Source: Tolypocladium sp. Sup5 PDA-1 (lineage: Eukaryota > Ascomycota > Sordariomycetes > Hypocreales > Ophiocordycipitaceae). Taken from it: a DNA stretch of 64,000 bases. Shown piece by piece: positions 43,424 through 54,092 of this stretch; position 1 is the stretch's first letter, and each line of letters opens with the position of its first letter. Made by a program: the position numbers and the translations under genes. The stretch lies in NCBI GenBank assembly GCA_000750105.3, contig JPHH03000029.1, forward strand, positions 124,001-188,000. The letters are read 5' to 3'. The notes below the pieces were generated by a model. That model was not told the origin of the DNA, searched no databases, and saw nothing but the letters and a program-made list of their open reading frames with translations.

Positions 43424-45433
43424 CTACTTGGACTGCTTTTTCGCGTTCTTATTACTCCTCGGGTCCAGACCTCTCCTGCGCATGGCGTTGCGTCTGCCCT
43501 TCTCCATGTACTCCTTGTCCTCGTCTTCGTCCCAGCCGCCAAAGTTGTCGTTGGCGGCCTTGTCTTCCTCTTCGACCGAGATGGGCGTCCTGTCGATGAC
43601 CTCGTCGTCGGCAGACCGGGCAGCCTTGTCGCGGGGAGCAAAGGCCTTTGCAGGCGTGGGGCCGATCTTCTTGAACTTGGCGACGTAGAAGCCGTCGACG
43701 TTGTACGTGTGCGGGTAGTAGCGGCGGGTGAGCTTGAGGCTGGCGTCGAACTGCTTGCCCATGAAGCTTGTGAAGCCCTCCTTGCCGAAGGCGAGGCCGG
43801 TGTCGACGAGGCGGACGTTGGGGCGGCGGCTGAGGGCGTACTGGACGACCTGCTCGTTCTCCTCGATGGTGACGGAGCAGGTCGAGTAGACGACGTAGCC
43901 GCCCGTCTTGCTGGCGTGGTTGACCGAGTCGATGGCGGCGAGGAGCAGCTGCTTCTGCGTGTGGGGCAGCTGCATGAAGTCCATCTCCGTCTTGTTGGTC
44001 TTGACGCTGGGGTCCTTGGCGATGACGCCGGTGCCGGAGCAGGGGGCGTCGAGGAGGACGCGGTCGAAGCCGCCCATGGGCTTGGGGAACTCGCGGGCGT
44101 CGTAGTTGGAGACGATGACGTTGCGCGCGCCGAGGCGGTGGATGTTACCGATGAGACCCTTGGCTCGGGACTTGTTGGGATCGTTGGCGATGATGATGCC
44201 GGTGTTCTTCATCAGGGCGGCCATGTACGTCGTCTTACCACCGGGGGCAGCGGCCATATCGAGCACCCGCTCGTTCTCCTGGGGCTCGAGCGCCATGCAG
44301 GGGAGGAAAGAGGACGCGGCCTGCAGGATGTAATGGCCGGCAAGGTATTCGGGCGTAGCACCAAGGGGCACGTTGCTCTCGAAGATTTGCAGACCGACCT
44401 TGGACCACTTGCCGACGGGCTCGAGGGTGACGCCGCGGTTGATGAGCGCCTGGGCCAGGTCGCGACGGTGCGTCCGCAGGGTGTTGGTTCTGATGACGAC
44501 GGGTCGCGCCGTCTCGTTGGCCTCGAAGAAGGCGAAGGCTTCTCTGGGCGTGAACAGGTTGTAGAGCTTCTCGGCGAGGTACTCGGAGTAGCCGTAGTAG
44601 GCGCAGATATCCTTGATCAGCTGCGCCGTGTACTCGGCTCTTGACCGGCCCTCCTCGGCCAGCTTTGAAAAGTCGTCCAGCACTCTGATGTTTTCTGAGA
44701 TTCTCGTCCGGAGAAGCTGCAGGTCAGGCGCCAACAGCGCGTTCGTCTTGCCGTCCTCGTCGTCCTCGTCGTCTAGAATGTGCGGCTTGTCCCCGTCAAT
44801 GTTCGTCTTCATGGCGCTCTCGGCCAGTTCAGCCGCGCTGGCAGCGGCCTGCTCTGCCAACTGGCGGTCCAGTTTCCTGGACAGGCCTGCAATGTTGGCG
44901 GCTGTGAGCGTCTCCTCGGCGTCGGACTCGTCCTCATCTTCCGAAAACGTGTGCTTTCCCTGGTCGCCGCCGTCGTCGGAGTCGAAGACGGATGAGCCCG
45001 AGTCTGAGCCGAGGAAGTCGTCGCCGAGGGTCGCGGGCGCCTCACCGCCATCCGACAGGTCTGCGTCCTCGAGGTCAAACTCGTCGTCCAGGTCCTCGTC
45101 CAGATCCTCGTCCGAGTCCTCTATTCCCGGCATTACGGTCTTGGTCTTGGGCTTTGCCCTGGGCTTCGACCTGGGATTGACTTTCGGGAGGGCACCCGTC
45201 TCCTTTGCGGGTGTGACTCCGTTTGTCTTCTTCGCAGGGGCCTTCTTCGCAGGGGCCTTCTTGCCACTATTCTTGGCCTCGGTGGCCTTCGCCGTCCTTC
45301 GTCTCTTGTTGTTCTGGAACTCGACGGGAGGGTCGACGGGCAGGCCTGCCTTGCGCTTCAACCGGGCGAAATGCTCTTCGGACAGGGGCTCAGGGGGCCC
45401 CTGTTTCCTTGCCATGCGACGTCCGGCACCCAT
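43424..45433 (-). CDS. NOP2: Nop2, 25S rRNA cytosine-C5 methyltransferase
   Basis: This single-exon gene encodes 669 aa. The N-terminal ~230 residues are basic then acidic, with a KKAPAKKAPAKK duplication coded by a 15-bp tandem repeat near 45228-45263 and a long Asp/Glu run. The NOL1/NOP2/Sun methyltransferase core follows: ANETARPVVIRTNTLRTHRR, VLDMAAAPGGKTTYMAALMK (SAM site), VIVSNYDAREFPK, FDRVLLDAPCSGTGVIAKDP (release Cys) and GGYVVYSTCSVTIEENEQVV (nucleophile Cys). Nop2 methylates a cytosine in large-subunit rRNA and is needed for 60S assembly in the nucleolus. It is head-to-head with Get5. Confidence 0.95.
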   Translation of the reverse strand: MGAGRRMARKQGPPEPLSEEHFARLKRKAGLPVDPPVEFQNNKRRRTAKATEAKNSGKKAPAKKAPAKKTNGVTPAKETGALPKVNPRSKPRAKPKTKTVMPGIEDSDEDLDEDLDDEFDLEDADLSDGGEAPATLGDDFLGSDSGSSVFDSDDGGDQGKHTFSEDEDESDAEETLTAANIAGLSRKLDRQLAEQAAASAAELAESAMKTNIDGDKPHILDDEDDEDGKTNALLAPDLQLLRTRISENIRVLDDFSKLAEEGRSRAEYTAQLIKDICAYYGYSEYLAEKLYNLFTPREAFAFFEANETARPVVIRTNTLRTHRRDLAQALINRGVTLEPVGKWSKVGLQIFESNVPLGATPEYLAGHYILQAASSFLPCMALEPQENERVLDMAAAPGGKTTYMAALMKNTGIIIANDPNKSRAKGLIGNIHRLGARNVIVSNYDAREFPKPMGGFDRVLLDAPCSGTGVIAKDPSVKTNKTEMDFMQLPHTQKQLLLAAIDSVNHASKTGGYVVYSTCSVTIEENEQVVQYALSRRPNVRLVDTGLAFGKEGFTSFMGKQFDASLKLTRRYYPHTYNVDGFYVAKFKKIGPTPAKAFAPRDKAARSADDEVIDRTPISVEEEDKAANDNFGGWDEDEDKEYMEKGRRNAMRRRGLDPRSNKNAKKQSK

Positions 45434-45882
45434 TTTGGCTTGAATTGGCTGATTGATCCGTGAGAATCAGTGTAAAATTCCCAGGAATATCTTGCTGCAG
45501 GCAGAGTCGAGAAGCTGATGGCCCCGCCGAACTTTTTTTTCTTCGACGGCGCTGTTGCAGGGGTCCGATACGGTCGGCGAAACTTCGTATCAGGATCTGC
45601 CTCTCCATGCTTACCTAATGAGCATCGTCCCGCAAGCGCAGGTGTACGTCGTGGCTTTGCTTGCGGTGGTCAACCTCAACGCAATACTTCCGCAATTACG
45701 CTGCGGAATTTACGAAGAGCCTGGGATCTCTATTACTCTTTAAAACAGAGTCGCCAAGCACCTATTTGAAGGCTCTAGCTCCATTACTGGCAGCTGGCCA
45801 AACCCCTCAGCCCGCAACCCAAGCTCCGCGTACCCCACCTTCAACCGCATCGTCAAGTGCATCACCAGCCAAACCGCCCACG
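45434..45882. promoter_or_regulatory. Divergent promoter, NOP2 / GET5
   Basis: The 449 bp between two oppositely transcribed housekeeping genes is probably a shared promoter. A 9-T run at 45533-45541 is the only obvious tract. Confidence 0.5.
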
Positions 45883-46550
45883 ATGGCCGAGACAGCGTTT
45901 GCCAAAACGTTCGTCTCCACGCTCGACTCGCGCCCCATCAAGCTCTCTGCCGACCATGTCGAGGACCCCAAGAACTTCCCGGCCCGGCCGCCGGTAAGCG
46001 GAATCCCAGCAATCGTGACCACGAGTTCAAAGGCCTAACAGTGTCTTAGTATATCCTGCCGCGGATGCCCACGGCAATGAGCAAGCCCACCAAGCTCGCT
46101 CCCGGACAAGAGCGCAGCGTCACCGTGACGCTAAAGTCCCTGCGAAACCCGCCCCTCGACATCAAGCTCACCTCGCAACCGCTCAACACCTCGCTGCTCG
46201 ACATCAAGACCAAGGTCTCGAGCCAGACAAGAATACCGGCAGACAAGATGAAGATTCTGCACAACAAGAGGCCGTTGACGGATAGCAAGGTCCTCAAGGA
46301 CATCCTGGGCGAGAATGATATGACCGTTGAGTTCTCCGTCATGGTAATTGGGGGAGCGGCCGCCATCCTGCCCGAAGAGAGCGCTACGCCAGCGGCGGTT
46401 GAGCCTACAGGAGCTGCCGCTTTGGAGACAGATGCGTTTTGGGCGGACCTGAAGGGCTTCTTGATGCAACGGTTAAAGGACCAGGCGGCGGCAGAAGAGA
46501 TGTCCGCCCTCTTCCGGTCCAGTTGGCAGTCGGACAAGTCTGGGCCATGA
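45883..46550 (+). CDS. GET5: Get5/Mdy2-like ubiquitin-like protein
   Basis: The exons are 45883-45993 and 46050-46550, giving 203 aa. The N-terminal region (AKTFVSTLDSRPIKLSADHV, then PARPPYILPRMP) resembles the Get4-binding helix. A ubiquitin-like domain runs from about residue 58 to 135 (RSVTVTLKSLRNPPLDIKL, KTKVSSQTRIPADKMKILHN and RPLTDSKVLKDILGENDMTV). A C-terminal helical segment (FWADLKGFLMQRLKDQAAAE) fits the Get5 homodimerisation domain. Get5 with Get4 and Sgt2 hands tail-anchored proteins to Get3 for ER insertion. The domain call is firm, and the Get5 identity rests on domain order. Confidence 0.78.
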
Positions 46551-46861
46551 TTATGACGAGAGCGGCGGCGCAAAGCGAATTCTATCGGAAAGCATAGGAG
46601 AATTCTATCCACACCCAGTGTGACTTTTATATATTTCTGGCGTGATATCACCGTGACTGGGAAGTTGTCAAGTTTATGCCTCCGTCAACAACAGAACAAC
46701 ATGCTGGATCCATCCGAGAACAATGTCAACCGTCGTCTTTTCATCTCTCACCGTCATCTTTGCGTCGTAATCGTTGGCTGCTCAGGTCTGGAGCCAAAGG
46801 ATAGTATGCTCAATTCATGCGCTCCATCAAGACGGCGCCTCTAGGTCGCGGCGGGGGACGC
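46551..46861. other. Convergent intergenic region
   Basis: This is the 3' flank of Get5 (+) and cofilin (-). Nothing is seen. Confidence 0.6.
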
Positions 46862-47694
46862 TTAACCAGCAAGACCCTTGCTGACGGTCTTGATGATGGA
46901 GTCGTACTCGATGTCATCATGGTCATTGGCCTGCAGCTCCGTCGCGATGCCGGTGAGAGAGCGCTTCAGGGCCTCCTTGGAGGAAGCGTAGATCATCTTG
47001 GGCTGTTGGGACGGGGCGTCAGCCTGGTGGCTCATGAGTGGGGCACGCGCCGTTTACGTACCTGGATGCCGGCGTCATCAGGAGACCAGGCAATGAAGGC
47101 GAGCTTGTTTCTGGAAAGGGGTCAGCTACGGCGGCACGAAGTGGCGAGGAAAGCGCTGCGTACCGCACACCATCTCCAGAGGCCAGGCTGTACTCGAAGT
47201 CGTAAACGGCGTATCGGGGGCCCTTGCCGACGGCGCCCTGTTTCCCTGTTAGTGCTTGCCGTAACAATGCGAATGTTCTCAGCGGTGCGCGAACCGTCTT
47301 GCTCTTGGCAGTGGCGTTGATGAGCTTCTCGCGGAAGTTCTCCCAGTCCTTGTCAGGAGAGGCCTCCTCGACGACAATCTGCTTGTAGTCGTCCGACAGC
47401 TTGTAGATGATGTACTTGAACTTCTTGGAGAGCTTCAGGTCATTGTAGGCAGTTATGCACTCCTGGGAAACGGTCGCTCTGGCAGCGCGGCAACGTTAGC
47501 GCCGAGTCCAACCAACTTGTGTCACCAGAGCCCAAGGAGCCGCACGCCCGCGCCGTCGTCCAGGGGGGAGACCACGAGGAGACAATGTCGAGTCCATTGG
47601 ACGGAAAGGGCGAAGAGGGATACGAACCCGGATTGAGACTGGATAGCACAGTTAGTTGCGGCGCTCGGTTGTGGTTGGGTCGGCGACTCACCAT
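46862..47694 (-). CDS. COF1: Cofilin (ADF family actin-severing protein)
   Basis: The exons are 47692-47694 (the ATG alone), 47628-47638 (11 nt), 47295-47478, 47164-47237, 47062-47110 and 46862-47002, giving 153 aa. The N-terminus becomes MSQSGATVSQECITAYNDLK, matching the conserved MS-x-S-G-V start with the regulatory Ser. Then come KKFKYIIYKLSDDYKQIVVE, PRYAVYDFEYSLASGDGVRN and KLAFIAWSPDDAGIQPKMIY. The actin-binding long helix ASSKEALKRSLTGIATELQA is intact. Cofilin severs and recycles actin filaments. Two donors are the unusual GTTCGT and GTTCGC. The micro-exon solution is the only one I found that keeps frame from an ATG into the conserved body. Confidence 0.92.
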
Positions 47695-48400
47695 TGTTGC
47701 GGTCTACGTCAGGAGACGTCTGGTAGGAATGAGGGGTGATGGGCTGAGAGCTTGTCAGCTATGCGCTGCGCGAGACGAGGCGCAAATGCTGCAACTGTCT
47801 TGGAGTGACGACCAGTCGGTGCAGACGTACAGGAATTCAGAGTGCAGCTGGGCTGTTTGGGGAAAGTCGCGGCGCAAAGCAAGGACGGTGGGAAAAGTGC
47901 CTCTTGGTGATGGAGGGTATCCGGGATGGCGGAGCTGGGCAGTGTTTAGATATGGAGGGGAGCCTGGCGGAGAAAAACACCACATCATCATGGTGGGGTT
48001 GGCCGTGAGATGGGTGCCCACCACGTGACCTCGCCGCAGTGCGTATCAACCGACCCCATCCATCAGCATCAGTCTTACACGAAGGCATCAGCGTCAGGAA
48101 TTGCTGCCTCAGCAAGGCAGCAGAATTCAGCATCATGTTATTCGTACGTCGTATGCTACCCACGCAGGCAAGCCAGAGCTGTTTGAAACCTTTACATGTT
48201 TTTTTTCCAAACTGTTCTACACGGTCAAGCGCTACTGTACAGGGATTCCAAGCTGCCTGAAATCTGCAAGGGGTATGAAGACATGTCGAGAGATGTAGAG
48301 GGGAGATTGCAAGGCCACCTGGTCCATCCGTTATAACACCGAATCCATGCCCAGTGATACTTTTATACAACGCCTGCGTCCGTCACTCAGCGTCACCGTC
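47695..48400. other. Intergenic: cofilin promoter and Hsp60 3' flank
   Basis: No coding-like frame is seen. Confidence 0.6.
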
Positions 48401-49770
48401 TTACATCATACCACCCATGCCGCCCATGCCTCCCATGCCGCCCATACCGCCCATGGGAGGGCCGGCAGGCTTGTCATCTGCAGCCTCAACAATGGCCACC
48501 TCGGTGGTGCCCAGCAGCGAGGCAACGCCAGAGGCGTCGCGGAGACCAGTGCGGACGACCTTGAGAGGGTCAAGAATACCGGCGTCGATCATGTCGACGT
48601 ACTCGCCCTTGGAGCTGTCGAAGCCCCTGTTGAAGTCTGTGCCGTGCTCGTCCGTGAGCTTGCCAACGATGACGGAGCCCTCCAGGCCGGCGTTCTCGAT
48701 AATCGTCCGGGCAGGGCGGGTGATTGCGTTCTTGATAATGGTGATGCCCAGCTGCTGGTCGAAGTTGGCAGCCTTGACATCGCCCAGAGCCTGGCTGGAG
48801 GCCTTGAGGAGAGCGGTACCGCCACCGGGCAGGATGCCCTCCTCAACGGCGGCACGGGTGGCGTTCAGAGCATCGACGAATCGGTCCTTCTTCTCGCCGA
48901 CCTCGACCTCGGAGGAGCCGCCGACCTTGATGACAGCGACGCCGCCAGACAGCTTAGCCAGACGCTCCTGGAGCTTCTCCTTCTCGTACTCGGAGGTGCT
49001 GGGGTCGGCCATGACGCCGCGGATCTGCTCGCATCGCTGAGCAATGGCGTCCTTGCTGCCCTCGCCGTTGAGGATGATGGTGTCCTCCTTGGTGATGGTG
49101 ATGGAGCCAGTAGATCCGAAGTGCTCGGGGGTGGCCTTCTCGAGCTTGAGGTCGAGCTCATCGGTGAAGACGGTACCCTTGGTGAGGACAGCAAGGTCGC
49201 CCAGGATCGACTTGCGGTTGTCACCGAATCCAGGAGCCTTGACAGCAACAACCTGGAGCTGGCCACGGAGCTTGTTCAGGATGCACACGGCGAGAGCCTC
49301 GCCGTCGATGTCCTCGGCAATGATGACGAGAGGTCGGCGCAACTGGGTGGAGGCCTCAAGAGCAGGGATGATGTCCTGGACAGCAGAGATCTTCTTCTCG
49401 GAAAGCAGGATCAGAGGGTTCTCGAACTCGACCTTCTGGGCCTTGGCGTCAGTGATGAAGTAGGGGGAGACGAAGCCGCGGTCGAAGCGCATTCCCTCGG
49501 TGACGTCGAGCTCGTCCTGCATGGTCTTGCCCTCCTTGACAGTGATGACACCCTCCTTGCCAACCTTCTCCATGGCGTTGGCAATCATCTTACCAACGTG
49601 GTGGTCGCCGTTGGCACTGATGGTGGCGACCTGGGCAATCTCCTCGCTGGTGGTGATGTCGCGCTTGTTCTTCTGCAGGTAGTCGACGACGGCGTCGACG
49701 GCAGCCTGGATACCGCGGCGCAGGTCCATGGGGTTGCAGCCGGCGGCGACGTTCTTGACGGTCTCGGAGA

Positions 49771-49818
<48 letters not shown>

Positions 49819-50277
49819 CCTCGTTGGTCTTGGAGGCCACATCTTGGAGTAACCGGGCGCCGAGGTTCTCGAACTTGTCCTTGAGGCTGATGGCCCTTGC
49901 GACGGTGACACCATCTGCGGGGGCGAGTCAGCCAATTTGCGCGTTTCTCGCGGGATGTATGCGATACTAACCCTTGGTGATCTTGGGAGAGCCGAAGCTG
50001 GACTCGATCAGGACATTTCGGCCCTTGGGACCGAGGGTAGTGGCGACGGCCTTGGCCAGCGTCTCGACGCCAGCCAGGAGCGCGGCGCGGCCCTCGACAC
50101 CGAACTTGAGCTCCTGCAAAGGCGTTAGCGACGTGCTGGGCGCGACATGCATCCCGGTGTCCCTCTCACCTTGTGAGCAAATCGCAGCTGCTGGCCGAGA
50201 CCAGCGCCGGCTCGGTACCTGGAAGCCGCGGAGGACAGAGCCGTGGCCCGAGCCCGGGAGCTCAACGCGCGCTGCAT
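48401..50277 (-). CDS. HSP60: Hsp60, mitochondrial chaperonin
   Basis: The exons are 50170-50277, 49972-50113 and 48401-49914, giving 587 aa. The first exon is a presequence rich in Arg, Ser and Ala ending QLRFAHK. GroEL-family motifs include TLGPKGRNVLIESSFGSPKI, DGVTVARAISLKDKFENLGA, GDGTTTATVLARAIFSE, AAVEEGILPGGGTALLKAS and the C-terminal GGM repeat tail ending GGMM. The 14-mer folds imported proteins in the mitochondrial matrix. Introns fall in the N-terminal part only. Identity is certain from the near-complete conservation of the equatorial domain motifs. Confidence 0.97.
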
Positions 50278-51019
50278 CTTGTGTGATTAAAGGGGTATAG
50301 GATAGTAATTACAAGGGAGGAAGGGGGACAAGATCGGATCAGGCGTGCTTCAGCTGGGGAGATGCAGCTTCGACAAGAGTCTGGGGAAAGGCGAGACGTG
50401 GAGAGAGGAGGGATGGGAGAGCGAGAGATGGACGCACTTCAATTGGAGAAGCTCGGCGGCCCCAAAAAAATTGTCACGGCGATGGTCGGCAAAACATGTC
50501 TCCAGGGGACGCGCCTTGCCCAATCAGACCTAGCGCCGCCTCCACAGCACATTTCTACTCTCTTCCAACGGCATCCGTTCTTGGAAGCCGAGCACTGGAC
50601 CCTTGCCCCCATATTATCTGCCTCTTTTGACGATTAACAAATACATCTCCTTCTTCAACGGACTGGTGCAGGTTCATTTTCAACAACGCTGTCGAAGCAT
50701 TTGCTGGAGACGCCCCTAAAGTTGTGTCGTTCAGGTGTGACGACTAAGATGGGTATCTCAGCTTGCTCAGGTCGAGGCTACGCCGGGCTTGGCGACGAGC
50801 TCACGGTTGGTGGCCTGCATGAACGTCACATATGGAATGCCCAAGAGGTTGCAAAGCTTGCGAGCTGAACGTTGAACTGTTCTACCTATGGACTCTCTGC
50901 GACACGAAACCACCAATGTCCACCAGTTTTGACTGATACCGTCCTGCCAAACGCCTATGAAAATGCCTGATGCTACCAGTTTTGAGTAAAGCTTTGAGCC
51001 AGCCTTGGATAGCCGTGCT
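50278..51019. other. Intergenic: Hsp60 promoter
   Basis: Loose TTC/GAA triplets are present near 50575-50595 and 50650-50705, but none forms a regular nTTCnnGAAn array, so I do not call a heat-shock element. No gene is seen. Confidence 0.5.
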
Positions 51020-52414
51020 CTACTCCTTGCGACCGAACTTGAGGCACTTCTTGAAGAAGGCCTTGATCTTCTTGCCGACCTTGCGAGTTGGCTTCTCGTC
51101 CTGACTCATCTCTGCGCCCTCTTGCTGCTTGACGTCCTCGTCCGCGACCATCTCTGCGCTCTCTTCCACGGCAGTCTCCGAGCCCTCGTCCTGCTTGATG
51201 CTCTCCTCGGCAGTCTCCTCTTCCTCTTCCTCCTTGATGCTCTGCTCCTCGGCAGCCTCTGCATCCTCTGGCTCCTGGTGAGGTGCAACGGGCATCTCGA
51301 CGCCAGTGTTCTGGTCGGCAAACTCCATGGCGTTGAATTCCTGGATGATTGCCTCACGGCGAGACTCAAGTTCAGCCTGCTGCTGGTTGTAGAACCAAAA
51401 GATGTTGTCAAAAGCCTCTCTCTGAGCCGCAATGATCAAAGCGGAAGAACCCTGGTATTCCAGAACAACGGCACGGTTCACAACATGACCAATGTAGCCA
51501 GGAAGGCTGGCAACGACCTGAGAGATGTTGGTAGCGACCTGGGTGAGATCGGCAACGACCCGAGAGAACTGGTTGGTGAGAGCGATGTTCCCGTTGAGGT
51601 TCTCAGTGGCGACTTGGTTGATTTGAGTGTGACTCTCAACCAAGTTGGCCAGAGCCCGAGCATGGGCGTTGGTAGACAAGTCGGCATGACCGTGAGCTTC
51701 GATCAAACCAGCCAGCGCTCTGACGTGGGCGTTGGCAGTGTCCGAGTGCTGGCGGAGGTCGCGATAATGGAGGTCAATCTGACGACTGAGGACGTCGTTC
51801 TGCTCATGGAAATCGTCATTCTCCTGGTTGATCGCCTGGCGAATGCTACCAAGTGCGTGGACATTGTCGGTCAAATTGTTGGTCATAAGACGAATGGGGC
51901 TGAGAGCGTCGGCCACCTGCTGCTCGACGGCGTTCTCGATTCCGTCTCTGATGGGGCCAAGGTCAAGGCGGGCTAAGTAGTTGTTGGAAGTCTGCGCAGA
52001 AGTTCCCTGCTGGGCTGCGCTGACGGAACGTCCAATGTTGTTGGCGCCAGGAGTAGGGCGACCAGTTCCGATGGGAGCTGGGATGGAAGTTCGGCCACCA
52101 TTCTCAAAGCTGTTCATGGCTTGCTCGAAGCCTGGGGTCCAGGCATTGTTTCGAAGTCTCGCAGCACCAACAGTCGCAGGCGGGGGGATCGGACCACCGC
52201 GGTGAGCACTGGCGGAGACAGATCGGCGGCTGCCCTTGGCACCAGGAGCAATGGTTTGGACAGGGCCACCCTGCTGGGCGGCGCTGTCTCCATCCTGGGA
52301 GGACGGCGTCTGCTGAGACGACTTGCGGGGTGGCTCGCCGCCGAAGATGGAAGGGAGGAGGTGATGATCTCCGTTACCCTCGCCAGGGTTGTTGGAATTT
52401 CGGATGTGAGGCAT
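51020..52414 (-). CDS. Coiled-coil protein with acidic tail, unknown function
   Basis: This single-exon gene encodes 464 aa. The N-terminal ~165 residues are Ser/Pro/Gly-rich and disordered. A long helical region follows (residues ~165-365), built from heptad-like segments (GPIRDGIENAVEQQVADALS, RQAINQENDDFHEQNDVLSR). It contains an internal near-repeat: AHVRALAGLIEAHGHADLST against AHARALANLVESHTQINQVA. A highly acidic segment with SIKEEEEEE, SIKQDEG and DVKQQEG comes next, then a basic amphipathic end (KKIKAFFKKCLKFGRKE). I do not recognise a family. The codon use and length argue for a real gene. It begins the unusual 51-64 kb block and shares with the next genes a charged tail with I-K-x-E motifs. 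Confidence 0.7.
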   Translation of the reverse strand: MPHIRNSNNPGEGNGDHHLLPSIFGGEPPRKSSQQTPSSQDGDSAAQQGGPVQTIAPGAKGSRRSVSASAHRGGPIPPPATVGAARLRNNAWTPGFEQAMNSFENGGRTSIPAPIGTGRPTPGANNIGRSVSAAQQGTSAQTSNNYLARLDLGPIRDGIENAVEQQVADALSPIRLMTNNLTDNVHALGSIRQAINQENDDFHEQNDVLSRQIDLHYRDLRQHSDTANAHVRALAGLIEAHGHADLSTNAHARALANLVESHTQINQVATENLNGNIALTNQFSRVVADLTQVATNISQVVASLPGYIGHVVNRAVVLEYQGSSALIIAAQREAFDNIFWFYNQQQAELESRREAIIQEFNAMEFADQNTGVEMPVAPHQEPEDAEAAEEQSIKEEEEEETAEESIKQDEGSETAVEESAEMVADEDVKQQEGAEMSQDEKPTRKVGKKIKAFFKKCLKFGRKE

Positions 52415-53494
52415 GCTGGGCAGTTCCAAGTGGTGGTGATATGCTCAAAGCAGGAAGACTTGTTGTTCGTCTGAATTGAGATGGAAGAGCTTGTTTGCAA
52501 GAAGGGATTGAAGAACTTGAGTGCAGGTTGAGTGTTTGAATAGGAGGACCAAGTTGCAATGGGCAGATTGGGTAGCTTTGCAACGAATATGAGGTTGTGC
52601 GTGAAGGAAAAGTGAGCTGGGGGGTGAGCTCAAGAAGAGGTGAATAGAATCCCCGGGGAAACTTGGCTCACCCGGGGCATCAGTCAGTGTCGGGGACGTA
52701 TTGTCGGCTGAGCACAATAGGAGTGATGCTGTAATTATTGCCCTGGCGACTACTGAACAGCAAGTCTGCGGGGGACGGGTAGCCTGCATTCACCCGATTT
52801 ACAGGGCTCTCATCGCTGTTCACCGAGAAGCCTTGCATCCTAGGAGATTTCAGGAAGCTTAAGTGAGAATTCTTTATCTGCCGTCTTTGATAGAGGAAAT
52901 GCAGTGCGCATACACGGGAGTTTGTTTGCGGAGGAGTTGCATCCCATGTGATGCTTTTGCGCAACCAACACTCCGCCACCGCTCGTCGCCTCAAAGACCT
53001 GGAAAAAGTTTTGCAGCAAAGAAATGATTGTGCATTGTGAATGGTACTTCTTTGTAGTCTTTTGAAGGAAAGAATGAGTTTGTGGGACGTCGTCAGCTGC
53101 ATGATATTGGGGAGTGGCATGGGTGGACAGGGGCACCACGACAACTCGGCCGTGTACGTTCACCGGCAACCAGCCACCCGCATAAAATCTCGACTGAGCA
53201 AGTAAAATGCGGGCAGCTACCTCAGGTGATCAAGTGTGGCTGCCTCAGGCATTTCTTGGTCCATGTTGTACCCAGAGCGTCACGAAGTTAGCGGCTCGCC
53301 GCAGTCAGTGGATTCCAGTGCAATGTGATGTTGATATTGGAAGAAAGAGCTATCTAGCTAGCAGCCCAGAACATCTTCCAAACAGACCAACGCAATCATA
53401 ATGCTGTTTGTTGCGGCGCCAGAGTTTCATATCCCCCAAAGCTCTCTACCGTTCTACTGATGGCGCAGCTGCCATGGTGTTCGAGAGACCGAGA
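52415..53494. other. Intergenic upstream of the Myb/SANT-like cluster
   Basis: No gene is seen. A short CCCCGGGG palindrome near 52652-52659 is flanked by two GGCTCACCC/GGGTGAGC-like words. Confidence 0.5.
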
Positions 53495-54092
53495 TCAAAT
53501 CTCGACTTCGCCGTCGGAAGCAGGGGGCTCTATGGAGTTCAAATGGTTAGCACGAGGTCTGATTGCGGAAAGTTGACGGGAATCTGAAACGTACCAGACA
53601 GACCGGAGTCGTCCTCCTTCTCCTCCTTCTTGACGAGCTTGGCCTTGGCCTTGTCCTCTTCGTCAGAAGCTTCGCCCTTCACAGCCGCCTTCACCTTTTT
53701 CTTGGGGCTAGCAGCAGCCTTTCGTGGGGTCTTGCGCTTTTTGGGTGTAGACTGAGGAGTGGGAGTCACCTCCCCGTCCTCGCCAGTTTTGGTAACAACA
53801 GCTTTGGTGCCGTTGATGTCGTGTGCCTTCAGCAGTCTTTCATAGCGCTTCTGGCTGTTGGTTTTGTTAGTCAGTAGAGAGCTTCTTCGAGGGGGTAAGT
53901 AGAAGGCACTCACGCGGCCGCCTTGGACACGATCTCCAGCTCGGTAGCAACGGCACTGAAATCAGGCTATACAAGTCAGACATGGCTCTCAGAAGCAGGA
54001 GGCATGAGATGGGGACTTACCTTGCCGCCCGTGGCGTTCCGAATGCAAGAAACAAGGAACCTCACCTGCTCGGAGACATCCTGCTTGGACAT
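53495..54092 (-). CDS. Myb/SANT-like small protein, cluster member a
   Basis: The exons are 54021-54092, 53914-53966, 53595-53854 and 53495-53529, giving 139 aa. Residues ~8-52 form the module: VRFLVSCIRNATGGKPDFSA, VATELEIVSKAAAQKRYERL. The pattern hydrophobic helix, D-F-x2-V-A, turn, then K-R-Y resembles a SANT/Myb three-helix unit with Phe replacing the central Trp. The tail is very basic (TPKKRKTPRKAAASPKKKV) then acidic, with VKGEAS and VKKEEKED. The first intron lies just before the D-F core and the second just before the R-Y helix. A leader intron (54114-54312) with a perfect TACTAAC branch site precedes the start. Nuclear DNA or chromatin binding is inferred from the fold and tail only. 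Confidence 0.72.

Noticed and set aside
43298..44644. A 448-codon plus-strand frame opposite Nop2
   Set aside because: Same mirror effect; Nop2 on the minus strand has all catalytic motifs.
48347..49852. A 501-codon open frame on the plus strand, opposite Hsp60
   Set aside because: It is the mirror of a highly biased coding strand (C/G-ending codons remove antisense stops). Its translation is repetitive Leu/Asp/Gly/Val sequence with no domain.
50575..50705. Possible heat-shock elements upstream of Hsp60
   Set aside because: The TTC and GAA triplets are not in the regular 5-bp spacing that defines the element.
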